Shown here in pieces: positions 26,066 to 34,005 of a stretch of DNA of 64,000 nucleotides. Position numbers and translations under genes: made by a program. Source of the stretch: Oligoflexus tunisiensis (GTDB lineage Bacteria > Bdellovibrionota_B > Oligoflexia > Oligoflexales > Oligoflexaceae); the NCBI RefSeq assembly GCF_001748245.1, contig NZ_BDFO01000001.1, positions 5,092,483 to 5,156,482 on the forward strand, read 5' to 3'. The notes beneath the pieces were generated by a model that had not been told where the DNA came from, searched no databases, and worked only from the letters and a program-made list of their open reading frames with translations. The stretch's first letter is position 1. Every line of letters starts with the position of its first letter.

Positions 26066-27070
26066 TCATCTCTTCAGGCGCTGACGAACCTCATAGACCC
26101 GCTTCATCGCTTCGTTCATCCGCCGATGAAAGCTGAAGCTCCTTTGCGCCTCACGCGCCAAGGCATCCACAGCCCAACGATAACGGTCCAATTCGCGGCA
26201 GACCAGAACCAGATCGGCGCCCGCCGCCACGGAGGCGACAACAGCACCCGTCCAGCTTTCGCGGTCCTGGGCGATGGCTTTCATATTCATATCATCGGTA
26301 ACAATGAGACCCTTGTACTTCAGGCGATCCCGTACAAATCCCTGCATCACTTTCGATGAGAGGCTGGCCGGCTGTTCCGGATCCAGAGCGGGATAGATCG
26401 CATGGGATATCATCACCATAGGGCATTCGTTCATAAGGGCCAGAAAGGGGACAAGTTCCCGGGCCAGCAAGGTCTCCATGCTCACGTCGATCATGGTCCC
26501 CTGCTCATGGGTGTCCGCTCCGGCATCGCCCTGCCCCGGAAAATGCTTCAGACAGCCCAGGACCCCGGAGGCCTGAAGGCCATGCAGGTAAGCGAACGCA
26601 CGTTGCGTGACCGCCTCACTGCTGCGACCAAAGCAGCGGTCACCGATCGCCGTGTTGTCTTCATTGCTGAGGACATCGACAACCGGCGCGAAGTTTACAT
26701 TAAGTCCAAGGCCAGCCAAGGCTGAACCCACGATATAACCATGATTTTCAATGGTGAGGAGCGCATCCGTATCCACGCGTCCTTCCGCGAGGAGCATGGC
26801 CGGTCCGCCATCAGGAAAAGGCTGCCGCAGACGGGCAACCCGTCCACCTTCCTGGTCAATGGCCAGCATCATGGGCGGCGAATTCGCATCAACCAAGGCT
26901 TGAAGGTTGGTGCAAAGGCGCCGAACCCTTGCAAATTCAGGTGAAAGATTACGACGGAAGAGTGTGAATCCTGCAGGCGGAAGTCTTTGGAAGCACTTCT
27001 GCTCTTCAGCGGAAAGCGAAATGCCTTCGAGCGCAGCCAGGATAACTGCGCTGGCCTGATCTGGGGACAT
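26066..27070 (-). CDS. nagZ: Beta-N-acetylhexosaminidase (GH3), NagZ-like
   Basis: A 334-residue glycoside hydrolase family 3 protein that releases N-acetylglucosamine from muropeptides in cell-wall recycling. Signatures are AIDQEGGRVARL (about residue 70), KHFPGQGDAGADTHEQG (about 172), which holds the mobile-loop Asp-x-His acid/base pair of NagZ, and LIVTDDMNMKAI (about 255) with the nucleophile Asp. In most NagZ the first motif reads KHFPGHG, and here the His is Gln. The gene ends ...RQRLKR-stop, and a second in-frame copy of RQRLK plus stop lies 36 bp downstream. It lies 5 bp after khpA. Confidence 0.88.
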   Translation of the reverse strand: MSPDQASAVILAALEGISLSAEEQKCFQRLPPAGFTLFRRNLSPEFARVRRLCTNLQALVDANSPPMMLAIDQEGGRVARLRQPFPDGGPAMLLAEGRVDTDALLTIENHGYIVGSALAGLGLNVNFAPVVDVLSNEDNTAIGDRCFGRSSEAVTQRAFAYLHGLQASGVLGCLKHFPGQGDAGADTHEQGTMIDVSMETLLARELVPFLALMNECPMVMISHAIYPALDPEQPASLSSKVMQGFVRDRLKYKGLIVTDDMNMKAIAQDRESWTGAVVASVAAGADLVLVCRELDRYRWAVDALAREAQRSFSFHRRMNEAMKRVYEVRQRLKR

Positions 27071-27075
27071 CGTTG

Positions 27076-27333
27076 TTACTCGTCAATGATTTGGAGGATG
27101 TAACGTCTGTTCAGCTTGGCTGCAGCGCAGTTGAGGATCGTACGGATTGCATCCGCAGTCCGTCCCTGACGGCCAATGACCTTGCCGATGTCCTCTTTGG
27201 CGACCTTGAGTTCAATGATATTGGTCTGATTTCCCGTGATCTCACTGATTTCGATACGATCGACCTCATCCACCAGAGCTTTCGCCACATACTCCACAAG
27301 AGCCTTCATAGAACCATCATCGTGCTGCGACAT
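27076..27333 (-). CDS. khpA: KH-domain RNA-binding protein KhpA-like
   Basis: An 85-residue single KH domain with the GxxG loop in GKVIGRQGRTADAIRTIL (about residues 49-66). Size and sequence match KhpA/YlqC, a small RNA chaperone that in several bacteria dimerises with KhpB/Jag. It is elsewhere usually near rpsP-rimM-trmD; here it precedes nagZ by 5 bp. The first residues (MSQHDDG) are a polar extension. Confidence 0.88.
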   Translation of the reverse strand: MSQHDDGSMKALVEYVAKALVDEVDRIEISEITGNQTNIIELKVAKEDIGKVIGRQGRTADAIRTILNCAAAKLNRRYILQIIDE

Positions 27334-27524
27334 ATCTATCTTCCGTGTGAATCAGTTACCGCAAATCACAAGGCCTTAAACCTCTCCTATCTTCAATCTT
27401 ACAGAAAGATCCAGTTGAAGAAAAGAAGGCAATCCAAGACCTACCCATTTTTTCCGAGTAGGGAGCAACACCGCGAACGCCTCATTCCACGACGCTCTGA
27501 GTTCGCCCAAATACACCAACAAAA

Positions 27525-28679
27525 TCAGACATATATTCCGTTCTTGATCTTCTCCACTATGATTTTTTCTGGCATGGTGGGATCACGTGGATTGACAGTA
27601 AAAAACGCCTGTTGCTCGCAACGGCGCTTATTTTCAAGCAGCCAACGCAGAATATCAGCGAGACCCTTATTGCGTTTATCACGGAAGAAAGGATCGTTCT
27701 GCAAGGCGTCTTTGGCCTTTTTCAAGGCTCTGACCTCCTGCGCATCGTTCTCTTTTACGGGGTAGTCATTCAAATCGTATTTCTTGATATCCTCGGGCAA
27801 AACGCCCAAAAACCTGACTTCCGGAGCCGAGTAATCCGAGTTCCGAATCAGCGAAGCGGCCGACCCGGCCTTCAGAGTCCGGTAAATATTCTGCATCGTA
27901 TAGGCGTCAAGGTCGCCGAAGAAATAGAGCGGCACCTGCAACTGATCCTGGATCCGTCGGAGCCAGCCCCGGACGGCATTGGAGGGAACCCCCTGAGCAC
28001 CGACCAGGATGCAGTTATGCCTTTTGGTGTAACCGTTGGCCACCAGGGTGTTGGCTGTACCTTCCGATTCGACGATCAGACAGTAGTCGATTTTCTTCCG
28101 CGCTTTCAGCGTCAGGTTTTGTGGCCGGTTTTTCGGCTGAAATGGCGAGGTTCCGAGCTGGGAAAGATCGATCACGGCGCGGGTTCCGTCCGACAGTGAT
28201 TCCTCCACCACCAGCTGCTGCGAATAGGTCTGGCCCCCGCGGTCGTTGGCGTAGCAGTTCAGCTCCTCGCGATAGCATTCCAGGATCTCGCAGATGAAGT
28301 CGATAATGGAGTCGGATTCATCCTGATCAGCAAAGTCGATCGGCTTCATGAAGGCGTTGTGCTTCACTTCACCTTTGGAAATATAGTAAAGCTCGCGCTT
28401 GGTGTTGACCGCGCCGGTGGAGATGTTCCGGAGCAGAATTTCCAGCATGAAGACGGCCCGGGACATTTTCTTCACCGATGCGACATTCAGCTCGGTTTTG
28501 ATCTTCTTCTTGCCCGGCGTCAGAAAACCGACTTTGAAGTCATAAAGAGCGTTATCAAGACTGCACTTGGTGGCTTCAATCACGGGACGCTTGGCTCTTT
28601 CCAGATCCTTCAGCAGTCTCTCGCACAGCTCAATGGACAGATCAGGAATATCGTGCTGTAGAACCTTGCCGCGCATCAT
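27525..28679 (-). CDS. top6A: DNA topoisomerase VI subunit A (Spo11-like)
   Basis: A protein of about 384 residues. Topo VI is a type IIB topoisomerase; subunit A makes the double-strand break. The winged-helix CAP domain has the catalytic motif TKRELYYISKG (second Tyr about residue 99). The Toprim domain has the metal-binding Glu in IVESEG and the Asp pair in FFGDLDAYTM, as in archaeal Top6A and Spo11. The first ATGs are adjacent (28679 and 28676), with AAGGAG just upstream. The second has the better spacing. It lies 12 bp after the B-subunit gene. Length and motifs suggest a working enzyme, which is rare outside archaea and plants. Confidence 0.93.
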   Translation of the reverse strand: MMRGKVLQHDIPDLSIELCERLLKDLERAKRPVIEATKCSLDNALYDFKVGFLTPGKKKIKTELNVASVKKMSRAVFMLEILLRNISTGAVNTKRELYYISKGEVKHNAFMKPIDFADQDESDSIIDFICEILECYREELNCYANDRGGQTYSQQLVVEESLSDGTRAVIDLSQLGTSPFQPKNRPQNLTLKARKKIDYCLIVESEGTANTLVANGYTKRHNCILVGAQGVPSNAVRGWLRRIQDQLQVPLYFFGDLDAYTMQNIYRTLKAGSAASLIRNSDYSAPEVRFLGVLPEDIKKYDLNDYPVKENDAQEVRALKKAKDALQNDPFFRDKRNKGLADILRWLLENKRRCEQQAFFTVNPRDPTMPEKIIVEKIKNGIYV

Positions 28680-28691
28680 CAACTCCTTTGC

Positions 28692-30848
28692 TTACTTTTT
28701 CTTGCCTTTGCCAGGAACTTTCTTCAACGCTTTGGGTTTGGTCTTCTTTTTTGCAGCCGGTTTGGACGGTTTCGCCGTTTTGGTGGCCTTGGGAGCCTTG
28801 GCTGCTTTCCTGCCGGTTCCCTTGTCAGCAGCTTTTTTTGCGGCCTTGGCCGTCGCCTTATCCTTGCTCTTGCCTTTGCCCTTGCCTTTAGGGGCTTCCT
28901 TGGTCTTGGGTGGCGGTTCCTTGGCCACAGCCTTGGCTGTCCCGCGGGCGGCTTCCGCCTTGCTCCGAGCGACAGCCTGGGCCCGGGTCTTTTTCCCGGA
29001 GGTGGCTTTCTCCTGGGTTTCTTCCACCAGCTCGTCGACGTCGATTTCATCCACCGCTTCACGACCTTTGCCACGCTTGCTGCCGCGGCGTCGATCATCG
29101 GTGGGAGGGCTCAGATCTTCATCCTCATCCTCGTCGTCGCTGCCCCTTTCCCCTTTGGTCAGGGTCAATTCATAGGCCGCCCCGAGGCGCTTTTTCTTGC
29201 GTTTGATGGCCACTTCCAGCCGGGCTTCCGCTTCTTCCAGCTCCTTGGCGGCCTCCTGCGTATCACGGCCCAGGATTTTGAGCAGTCCTTTGTGAGCGGT
29301 CTGACGCCGCTCTTCGCTGGACTCGGTCATGCGGACAAGGCCGTCGACCAGAATCGGCGCGAATTGCTCAATATGTGCCATCTTGCTTTCAAGCATGGCT
29401 TCCTTGTGCTCACGCTTCAGGTGGCGCGAGAGCCTTTGACCACCCTGCATGAGCGCCCGCCGAATCTCTTCGACGAGTTCGTCGGACGCATCGATGGTTT
29501 CCTTCGAAGCGTTCTTGAACTTGATAAAGGGCGAGACGATCGAGACCGCGATAATGTAAGGCCCCTGAGGCAGCGCGCCCCGGGCCTGCTTCATGCCATA
29601 GACTTTCCAGTTGACCGAGGTAATGGCTTTGACGATCGCGCAACCGGCCTTGTCGAACTGCAGCGGCACGCGGTTGGCAAAACGCAGAACCTGACAGGCT
29701 TCATCGTCCTCACCTTCGGCCTTGCTGCCCCGTTCTTCCAAACGAGCCATGGCCACTTCCACCTGAATCGGCTTGAAGTCGCAGATCGCCGGACGCCGGG
29801 ACACCACCGAGAAATAATCGACTTCACCGAGGCGCAGGATGCTTTTGGCCAGACCCGCTTCCCCGATGGCCAGCACGGAATTGGTCGAGGGCGGCAGCAG
29901 CGAGGCGTTTTGTATGGCCGCGAACAGCGCCTTGCGCTGCTCTTCATTCAATTCAATGAGGGCGGCATCCAGCATCTTCTTGGTAATGCCGTGGTTGGTC
30001 ACGATCTCGTGCAGCACCTGATCGGTGATGCGGGAAAAGGCGGTGAGAAGCCATTCACGGACCGGAATTTTGCCAAAAAGTTTGCCGTGAGCCAGGAATT
30101 CGCCAAGCTTCATGGTATGGGGATGCGGAGCCGTGGCTTCCGGAATATGCGGGACCTTGTTGGCCACCCGTTCGATGTGAACTTCCGCGTCATCCATCAG
30201 CTTGTAGTGAAGTTCGAGATGCGGATTCACGAGCACGTTGCTTTTCAGGAAGGCGAGGATACCCGCCTCACCGTTCATCTGCACCCGGCCATCGATCAGA
30301 AATTCCACGCTGGTGCCATGCGGGCGATCCCAGTCGATTTCTTCCTTTGACTTGAACATGCCCTTGTTGTTCTTGAGATCAATTTCAATCACACAGGACG
30401 TGGCCTTCTTTTGGCCCTTGCAACGGGTAATGACCTTGACGCCTTGGGCCGCGGTTTGCATGGCCCAGGTCGTGGCCGCGGAAATACCGATCCCCTGCTG
30501 GCCGCGAGTACAGCGCCCCCGACCGAATTTGGACGAAGCCAGATATTCGCCAAAGACCATCGGCAATTCCTTCACGGGAATGCCAGGCCCATTGTCCTCG
30601 ACGCGGATCATCACCAGATCCGTGTTTTTGGTCGCGCCCTTGCCCTGGCGCTCGATCACCACGTGAATCGTGGGAAGAATATTGTGTTCCTCACAGGCAT
30701 CCAATGAGTTATCAAACGCTTCCTTCAGCGTTGTCAAAACCGCCTTGGTGGGCGAGGAGAAGCCGACCTGCTGCAGATTCTTGGCAAAGTACTCCGCGGT
30801 ACTGCTGGTTTTTAGCGCTGCTGGTTCCCTGATCTTGCGGACTGCCAT
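28692..30848 (-). CDS. top6B: DNA topoisomerase VI subunit B with histone-H1-like tail
   Basis: About 718 residues from ATG 30848 (GGGGGAAGGG upstream; the frame reaches 30863). The GHKL ATPase has EAFDNSLDACE (N box), VEDNGPGIP (G1) and GRGRCTRGQQGIGISAA (G2). The linking H2TH and transducer domains follow to about residue 560. The last 150 or so residues are unlike archaeal Top6B: a short acidic patch (DDEDEDEDL), then a Lys/Ala/Pro-rich stretch to the end with repeats such as KGKGKGKSKDK, like eukaryotic H1 tails and bacterial Hc1/AlgP-type proteins. The tail should bind DNA without sequence choice. Bicistronic with top6A. Confidence 0.93.
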   Translation of the reverse strand: MAVRKIREPAALKTSSTAEYFAKNLQQVGFSSPTKAVLTTLKEAFDNSLDACEEHNILPTIHVVIERQGKGATKNTDLVMIRVEDNGPGIPVKELPMVFGEYLASSKFGRGRCTRGQQGIGISAATTWAMQTAAQGVKVITRCKGQKKATSCVIEIDLKNNKGMFKSKEEIDWDRPHGTSVEFLIDGRVQMNGEAGILAFLKSNVLVNPHLELHYKLMDDAEVHIERVANKVPHIPEATAPHPHTMKLGEFLAHGKLFGKIPVREWLLTAFSRITDQVLHEIVTNHGITKKMLDAALIELNEEQRKALFAAIQNASLLPPSTNSVLAIGEAGLAKSILRLGEVDYFSVVSRRPAICDFKPIQVEVAMARLEERGSKAEGEDDEACQVLRFANRVPLQFDKAGCAIVKAITSVNWKVYGMKQARGALPQGPYIIAVSIVSPFIKFKNASKETIDASDELVEEIRRALMQGGQRLSRHLKREHKEAMLESKMAHIEQFAPILVDGLVRMTESSEERRQTAHKGLLKILGRDTQEAAKELEEAEARLEVAIKRKKKRLGAAYELTLTKGERGSDDEDEDEDLSPPTDDRRRGSKRGKGREAVDEIDVDELVEETQEKATSGKKTRAQAVARSKAEAARGTAKAVAKEPPPKTKEAPKGKGKGKSKDKATAKAAKKAADKGTGRKAAKAPKATKTAKPSKPAAKKKTKPKALKKVPGKGKKK

Positions 30849-30981
30849 CCCTTCCCCCTGCATTTCAAATTGAGGCCTGCTGCAGCCTCAATCCAACGGC
30901 CCACCTTAAACTATACAAAATACACAGGTTTCTGTCCCTACTCAGCGCGAAACGCCCTTGAGTTAAAGACCTTTTCCACTT

Positions 30982-31380
30982 TTGTTCACACCCACTCAAA
31001 TAGCAAGGCTCGGAAGTGAAGCTGGCACTCCTCTCAAGGATCCCTTCATCTTCTCCTGCGGCGGCGATCAGCCGGCGGCGCATGAGCCCCTTATGGATTA
31101 TACCCAGAGCCTGAGCTTCAACGCTATATGCGTGGCCGATCCCATCCAAGCCATGGAACTGATCAAGCGCGAATACAATAATATTATCTTTGTTGTATCG
31201 GATTTTGAAATGGGTGCGGATGCATGGATGATCCGCCTTCGCACAAAAAACATCGCCATCAAGAATCCGACTCCATTCCAGTTACCGTCCGCATTGTGCA
31301 AACCATCAAAGGCGGATCAGGGGTTGGGAACGGATCCGGGTTCACGCCCATCCTACATATTTATAGGGATCTGCGCATGA
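30982..31380 (+). pseudogene. Decayed or frameshifted response-regulator receiver gene
   Basis: The frame encodes a receiver-like pattern: strand PFIFSCGGD, a helix, NAICVADPIQAMELIKREY, then IIFVVSDFEMG, where the Asp is at the phosphoacceptor site. After about 31230 the similarity stops. The +1 frame (from 31224) continues with SDSIPVTVRIV, which resembles the next receiver strand. I read this as a receiver gene with one or more frameshifts. No ribosome-binding site is obvious. Chance similarity cannot be excluded. The rest of 30864-31583 shows nothing else that I can identify. Confidence 0.35.
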
Positions 31381-31583
31381 ATTTCGCGGTGCCGCTTATT
31401 TTCACTCAGCTCAGCATCGCATGAAGAACAGCAACCGGCTACGTTTGATTACGCAGGACGCGCATCTACGTCATAATTTCAGGGTGCCCTCGCCTTCCCA
31501 TGGCCTCTCGCACAAAGTGACAGGCTCATCCGGGGCATGCCTCCCGTTTGTGCAGGCCATAGAGTCGCGGTCAGGGACCGATC

Positions 31584-31611
31584 TTGCGAATCCCTTGGAT
31601 TTCGCTATAGT
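31584..31611 (+). promoter_or_regulatory. Promoter before the 225-residue membrane-anchored protein gene
   Basis: TTGCGA (31584-31589), a 16-bp spacer, and TATAGT (31606-31611) lie about 50 bp upstream of the ATG at 31662. The spacing and -10 fit sigma-70 type promoters. Confidence 0.5.
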
Positions 31612-31661
31612 ACAAGGCCATGTGCCTCTTATGGCCCGTCCTGTATCCTTAAAGGATTCCC

Positions 31662-32339
31662 ATGCGCCTCATCCTATGGATTGCGATCTTCGTCAGTACA
31701 CTGGCAGGAGCCAGCTACGGCTATTACAAGTTTCGCCAAAGCCGTATGATCGCGCACCCTGCCTTCATCGAGGAATTTGCCGAGGAAGCCCGTCAGTACC
31801 AGGCGTCATCCACGCCCGTCGACGATCCAACAGCCGCGGCGCTGGAGGATGAAATCGAATGCCAGTACCTTCGCCAGATCGATTGGGAAGGGATTTTGAA
31901 TCATCACACCTGGCTCAACGGCGTTGAGCGCGAGTCGCTGCGCGGTGAAACCGTCTGGACCTTGCGTCTCAGCCTTCTGGCATTTCTGGGCATGGAATAC
32001 GATCTCTTTGAAATTGAAAAGCTTGAGGCCGAGTCGCTCACCTACCATCGCATCCACTATGCCGACGCCCCGGAAGCCGTCGTTCAGTCGGAAACCCAGG
32101 CGTTTGAACTCTTCCGGCATAAGGTCTGCGGCATTCCCCGGGTCCGCCCTCTGGTTTATGTGGCCTCCGAATGGGGTCAGGTGGCCCTGCGCTTGCCGGA
32201 CGAATTCAATGAACGCTTTATGAATCAGGCTGAATTCCGCCAGCAGTTGGGGGCCCGCATCAACAAACCGTTTCGCATTAACATCAACCAAAGCCAGTGG
32301 ACCGTCGAAGACTTCCTCGACCTCATGGAACAACCCTGA
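31662..32339 (+). CDS. Hypothetical protein with N-terminal membrane anchor
   Basis: A 225-residue protein with an uncleaved-looking hydrophobic N-terminus (LILWIAIFVSTLAGASYGYY) followed by an acidic, soluble domain. The domain contains two cysteines (ECQYL and KVCGIP) and aromatic residues but no recognised family motif. The ATG has AAAGG upstream. The EamA-type transporter gene starts 30 bp later on the same strand, so they may be co-transcribed. Confidence 0.65.
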   Translation: MRLILWIAIFVSTLAGASYGYYKFRQSRMIAHPAFIEEFAEEARQYQASSTPVDDPTAAALEDEIECQYLRQIDWEGILNHHTWLNGVERESLRGETVWTLRLSLLAFLGMEYDLFEIEKLEAESLTYHRIHYADAPEAVVQSETQAFELFRHKVCGIPRVRPLVYVASEWGQVALRLPDEFNERFMNQAEFRQQLGARINKPFRININQSQWTVEDFLDLMEQP

Positions 32340-32369
32340 TTCCCCGTCTGCTCAGAAAGGCAACACCTC

Positions 32370-33251
32370 ATGTTAGGCAATTTGCTCGCCATCGCCTGTG
32401 CTGTGGTATGGTCCCTCTCGATCATACTCTTGAAAAAGTCAGGAGCGCGCATTCATCCCCTGGCCCTGAACCTTGGCAAGAACGTTATCGGGCTCGTCCT
32501 GCTGCTTCTGACCGCTTTTATCGTCGAAGGTGGGGTGATGGTCCCGCCGCCACGGGAAACGGCTCTTCTGCTGCTCAGCGGCTTCCTCGGCATTGGGATT
32601 GCGGATGGCTTTGTCCTGCGGGCCATGCAGCATCTGCATGCATCGCATGTGGGCATCATTGAGTGTCTCTTTGCCCCTTTTGTGATCATCCTCTCCGTGC
32701 TCTTCCTGGGCGAAAAACCGACCGTCACCATGCTGATCGGAGGAACGCTGATCGTCGCCGCGATGCTCTTTGTGAATCCGTCGCCCAGCACGGCCGATAC
32801 TCAGGCACCCGCCCGAAAAAGTCGTGGCATCCTTTTGATGTCGTTTGGTCTGTTCCTGATGGCCCTGGGCATCATCCTCATCAAGCCGCTCTTTGCCAGC
32901 ACGAGCTTGATTTCCCTGGTCACCATCCGCATGGTCGCGGGCGTGGTGGGCTCAGCCTTGATCTTCGGCGCCATTGGGGAAAGACGCGCTCGATTTCGCG
33001 AATTTTTCACCGCACCGCATAAGGTGGCTTTGATCTGTGGCTGTTTTTTGAGCGCTTATGTTTCGATCATACTTTGGGTGGCGGGGTACAAGTATCTGCA
33101 GGCTTCCGTGGCAGCTCTGCTGAATCAAACCTCGACCATCTTCACGCTGATCTTCGCGGTCATCTTCCTGCAGGAAAAGCTGACCCGTTCGAAGGTGATT
33201 GCCATCTTTCTGGCCATGAGTGGAGCGGCACTCATCACTCTGGCCAGTTGA
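32370..33251 (+). CDS. DMT-superfamily (EamA) transporter
   Basis: A 293-residue protein with ten predicted membrane helices arranged as two EamA repeats (about 1-135 and 155-293). The hallmark end of each repeat is visible: PFVIILSVLFLGEKPTVTM and TIFTLIFAVIFLQEKLTRS. EamA proteins export or exchange small metabolites such as amino acids. The substrate is unknown. It is convergent with the receiver gene at 33258, with only 6 bp between the stops. Confidence 0.88.
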   Translation: MLGNLLAIACAVVWSLSIILLKKSGARIHPLALNLGKNVIGLVLLLLTAFIVEGGVMVPPPRETALLLLSGFLGIGIADGFVLRAMQHLHASHVGIIECLFAPFVIILSVLFLGEKPTVTMLIGGTLIVAAMLFVNPSPSTADTQAPARKSRGILLMSFGLFLMALGIILIKPLFASTSLISLVTIRMVAGVVGSALIFGAIGERRARFREFFTAPHKVALICGCFLSAYVSIILWVAGYKYLQASVAALLNQTSTIFTLIFAVIFLQEKLTRSKVIAIFLAMSGAALITLAS

Positions 33252-33257
33252 TGGGGC

Positions 33258-33734
33258 TTACATCACCCCGTAATCATCGCTCTGACCGAGTCGCACGGCC
33301 AGCTCGAGGATGTAGCGATATCCTGCGGATTTCCGCAAAACCGATTTTACGCAGCGTGGGAGATCCTTGCACTCCTGCGTGCGATCCTTGGCACTGATGA
33401 TCAGGGTGGGCAGTTCCTTCACAAAACAGTTCAGATAGAGCGAGATATCCACCGCCGTCTGATCGCCCAGGTCGTAATCCAGAATTGCGACATCATATTT
33501 TTTGAAGAGGTCGATCACCCCAAGGTCTTCAAGATTTTCAAAGCAATCGAGCGGAATCCCTTCCATATCCGCCAGACGCTGCATGATGGCCAGAAAACTG
33601 GGATCATCGTCGATAAGTACCAGGCGACGCGGCGATGAAAATGGTTTCTGCAGTTGGCTGAAATAGCGACTGTCCCACACAGCGGTTTGTCTTTGCAGAG
33701 ATGTGGTGTTACATCCCATGGCTTGATTGTACAT
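33258..33734 (-). CDS. Stand-alone response-regulator receiver protein
   Basis: About 158 residues from the ATG at 33734 (AAAGGA 8 nt upstream; the frame reaches 33818). After a roughly 37-residue polar leader comes a receiver domain: acidic pair RRLVLIDDDPSF, phosphoacceptor Asp in AILDYDLGDQ, and the Ser/Thr and Lys switch residues in TLIISAKD and LRKSAGYRYI. There is no output domain, so it may act by protein contact. It is similar in style to the receiver at 62872 (LIDDDP, DYDL). Confidence 0.85.
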   Translation of the reverse strand: MYNQAMGCNTTSLQRQTAVWDSRYFSQLQKPFSSPRRLVLIDDDPSFLAIMQRLADMEGIPLDCFENLEDLGVIDLFKKYDVAILDYDLGDQTAVDISLYLNCFVKELPTLIISAKDRTQECKDLPRCVKSVLRKSAGYRYILELAVRLGQSDDYGVM

Positions 33735-33959
33735 CGTCATTTTCCTTTCCTTCGGCCTGCCCCAAGCGACCCTCAGGGTTGCTTCGGTCCGGCTTTCAAC
33801 CTGCACAATTCTTTCCAAACTAAAGCGACGCGAGCTTGGTATCCGAGATTATGGGAAATGATCGCCATGAGCAAATTACGAACGTAATTCTTCCTTTCAA
33901 ACATGAATTCGGTCGGAAAGTACTTCGTTTTTGCGGCAAAAATAGCGGGAATGTGAAGA

Positions 33960-33982
33960 TGCGAAGACCGAAAGTCTTCGCA
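33960..33982 (-). terminator. Hairpin downstream of the deiminase-like gene
   Basis: TGCGAAGAC and GTCTTCGCA form a perfect 9-bp stem with a 5-nt loop, 23 bp after the stop codon at 34006. The T-run is weak (TCTTCACATT), so termination may be inefficient or Rho-aided. Confidence 0.5.
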
Positions 33983-34005
33983 CCTTTATGAGAAATGAAG
34001 GGAAA

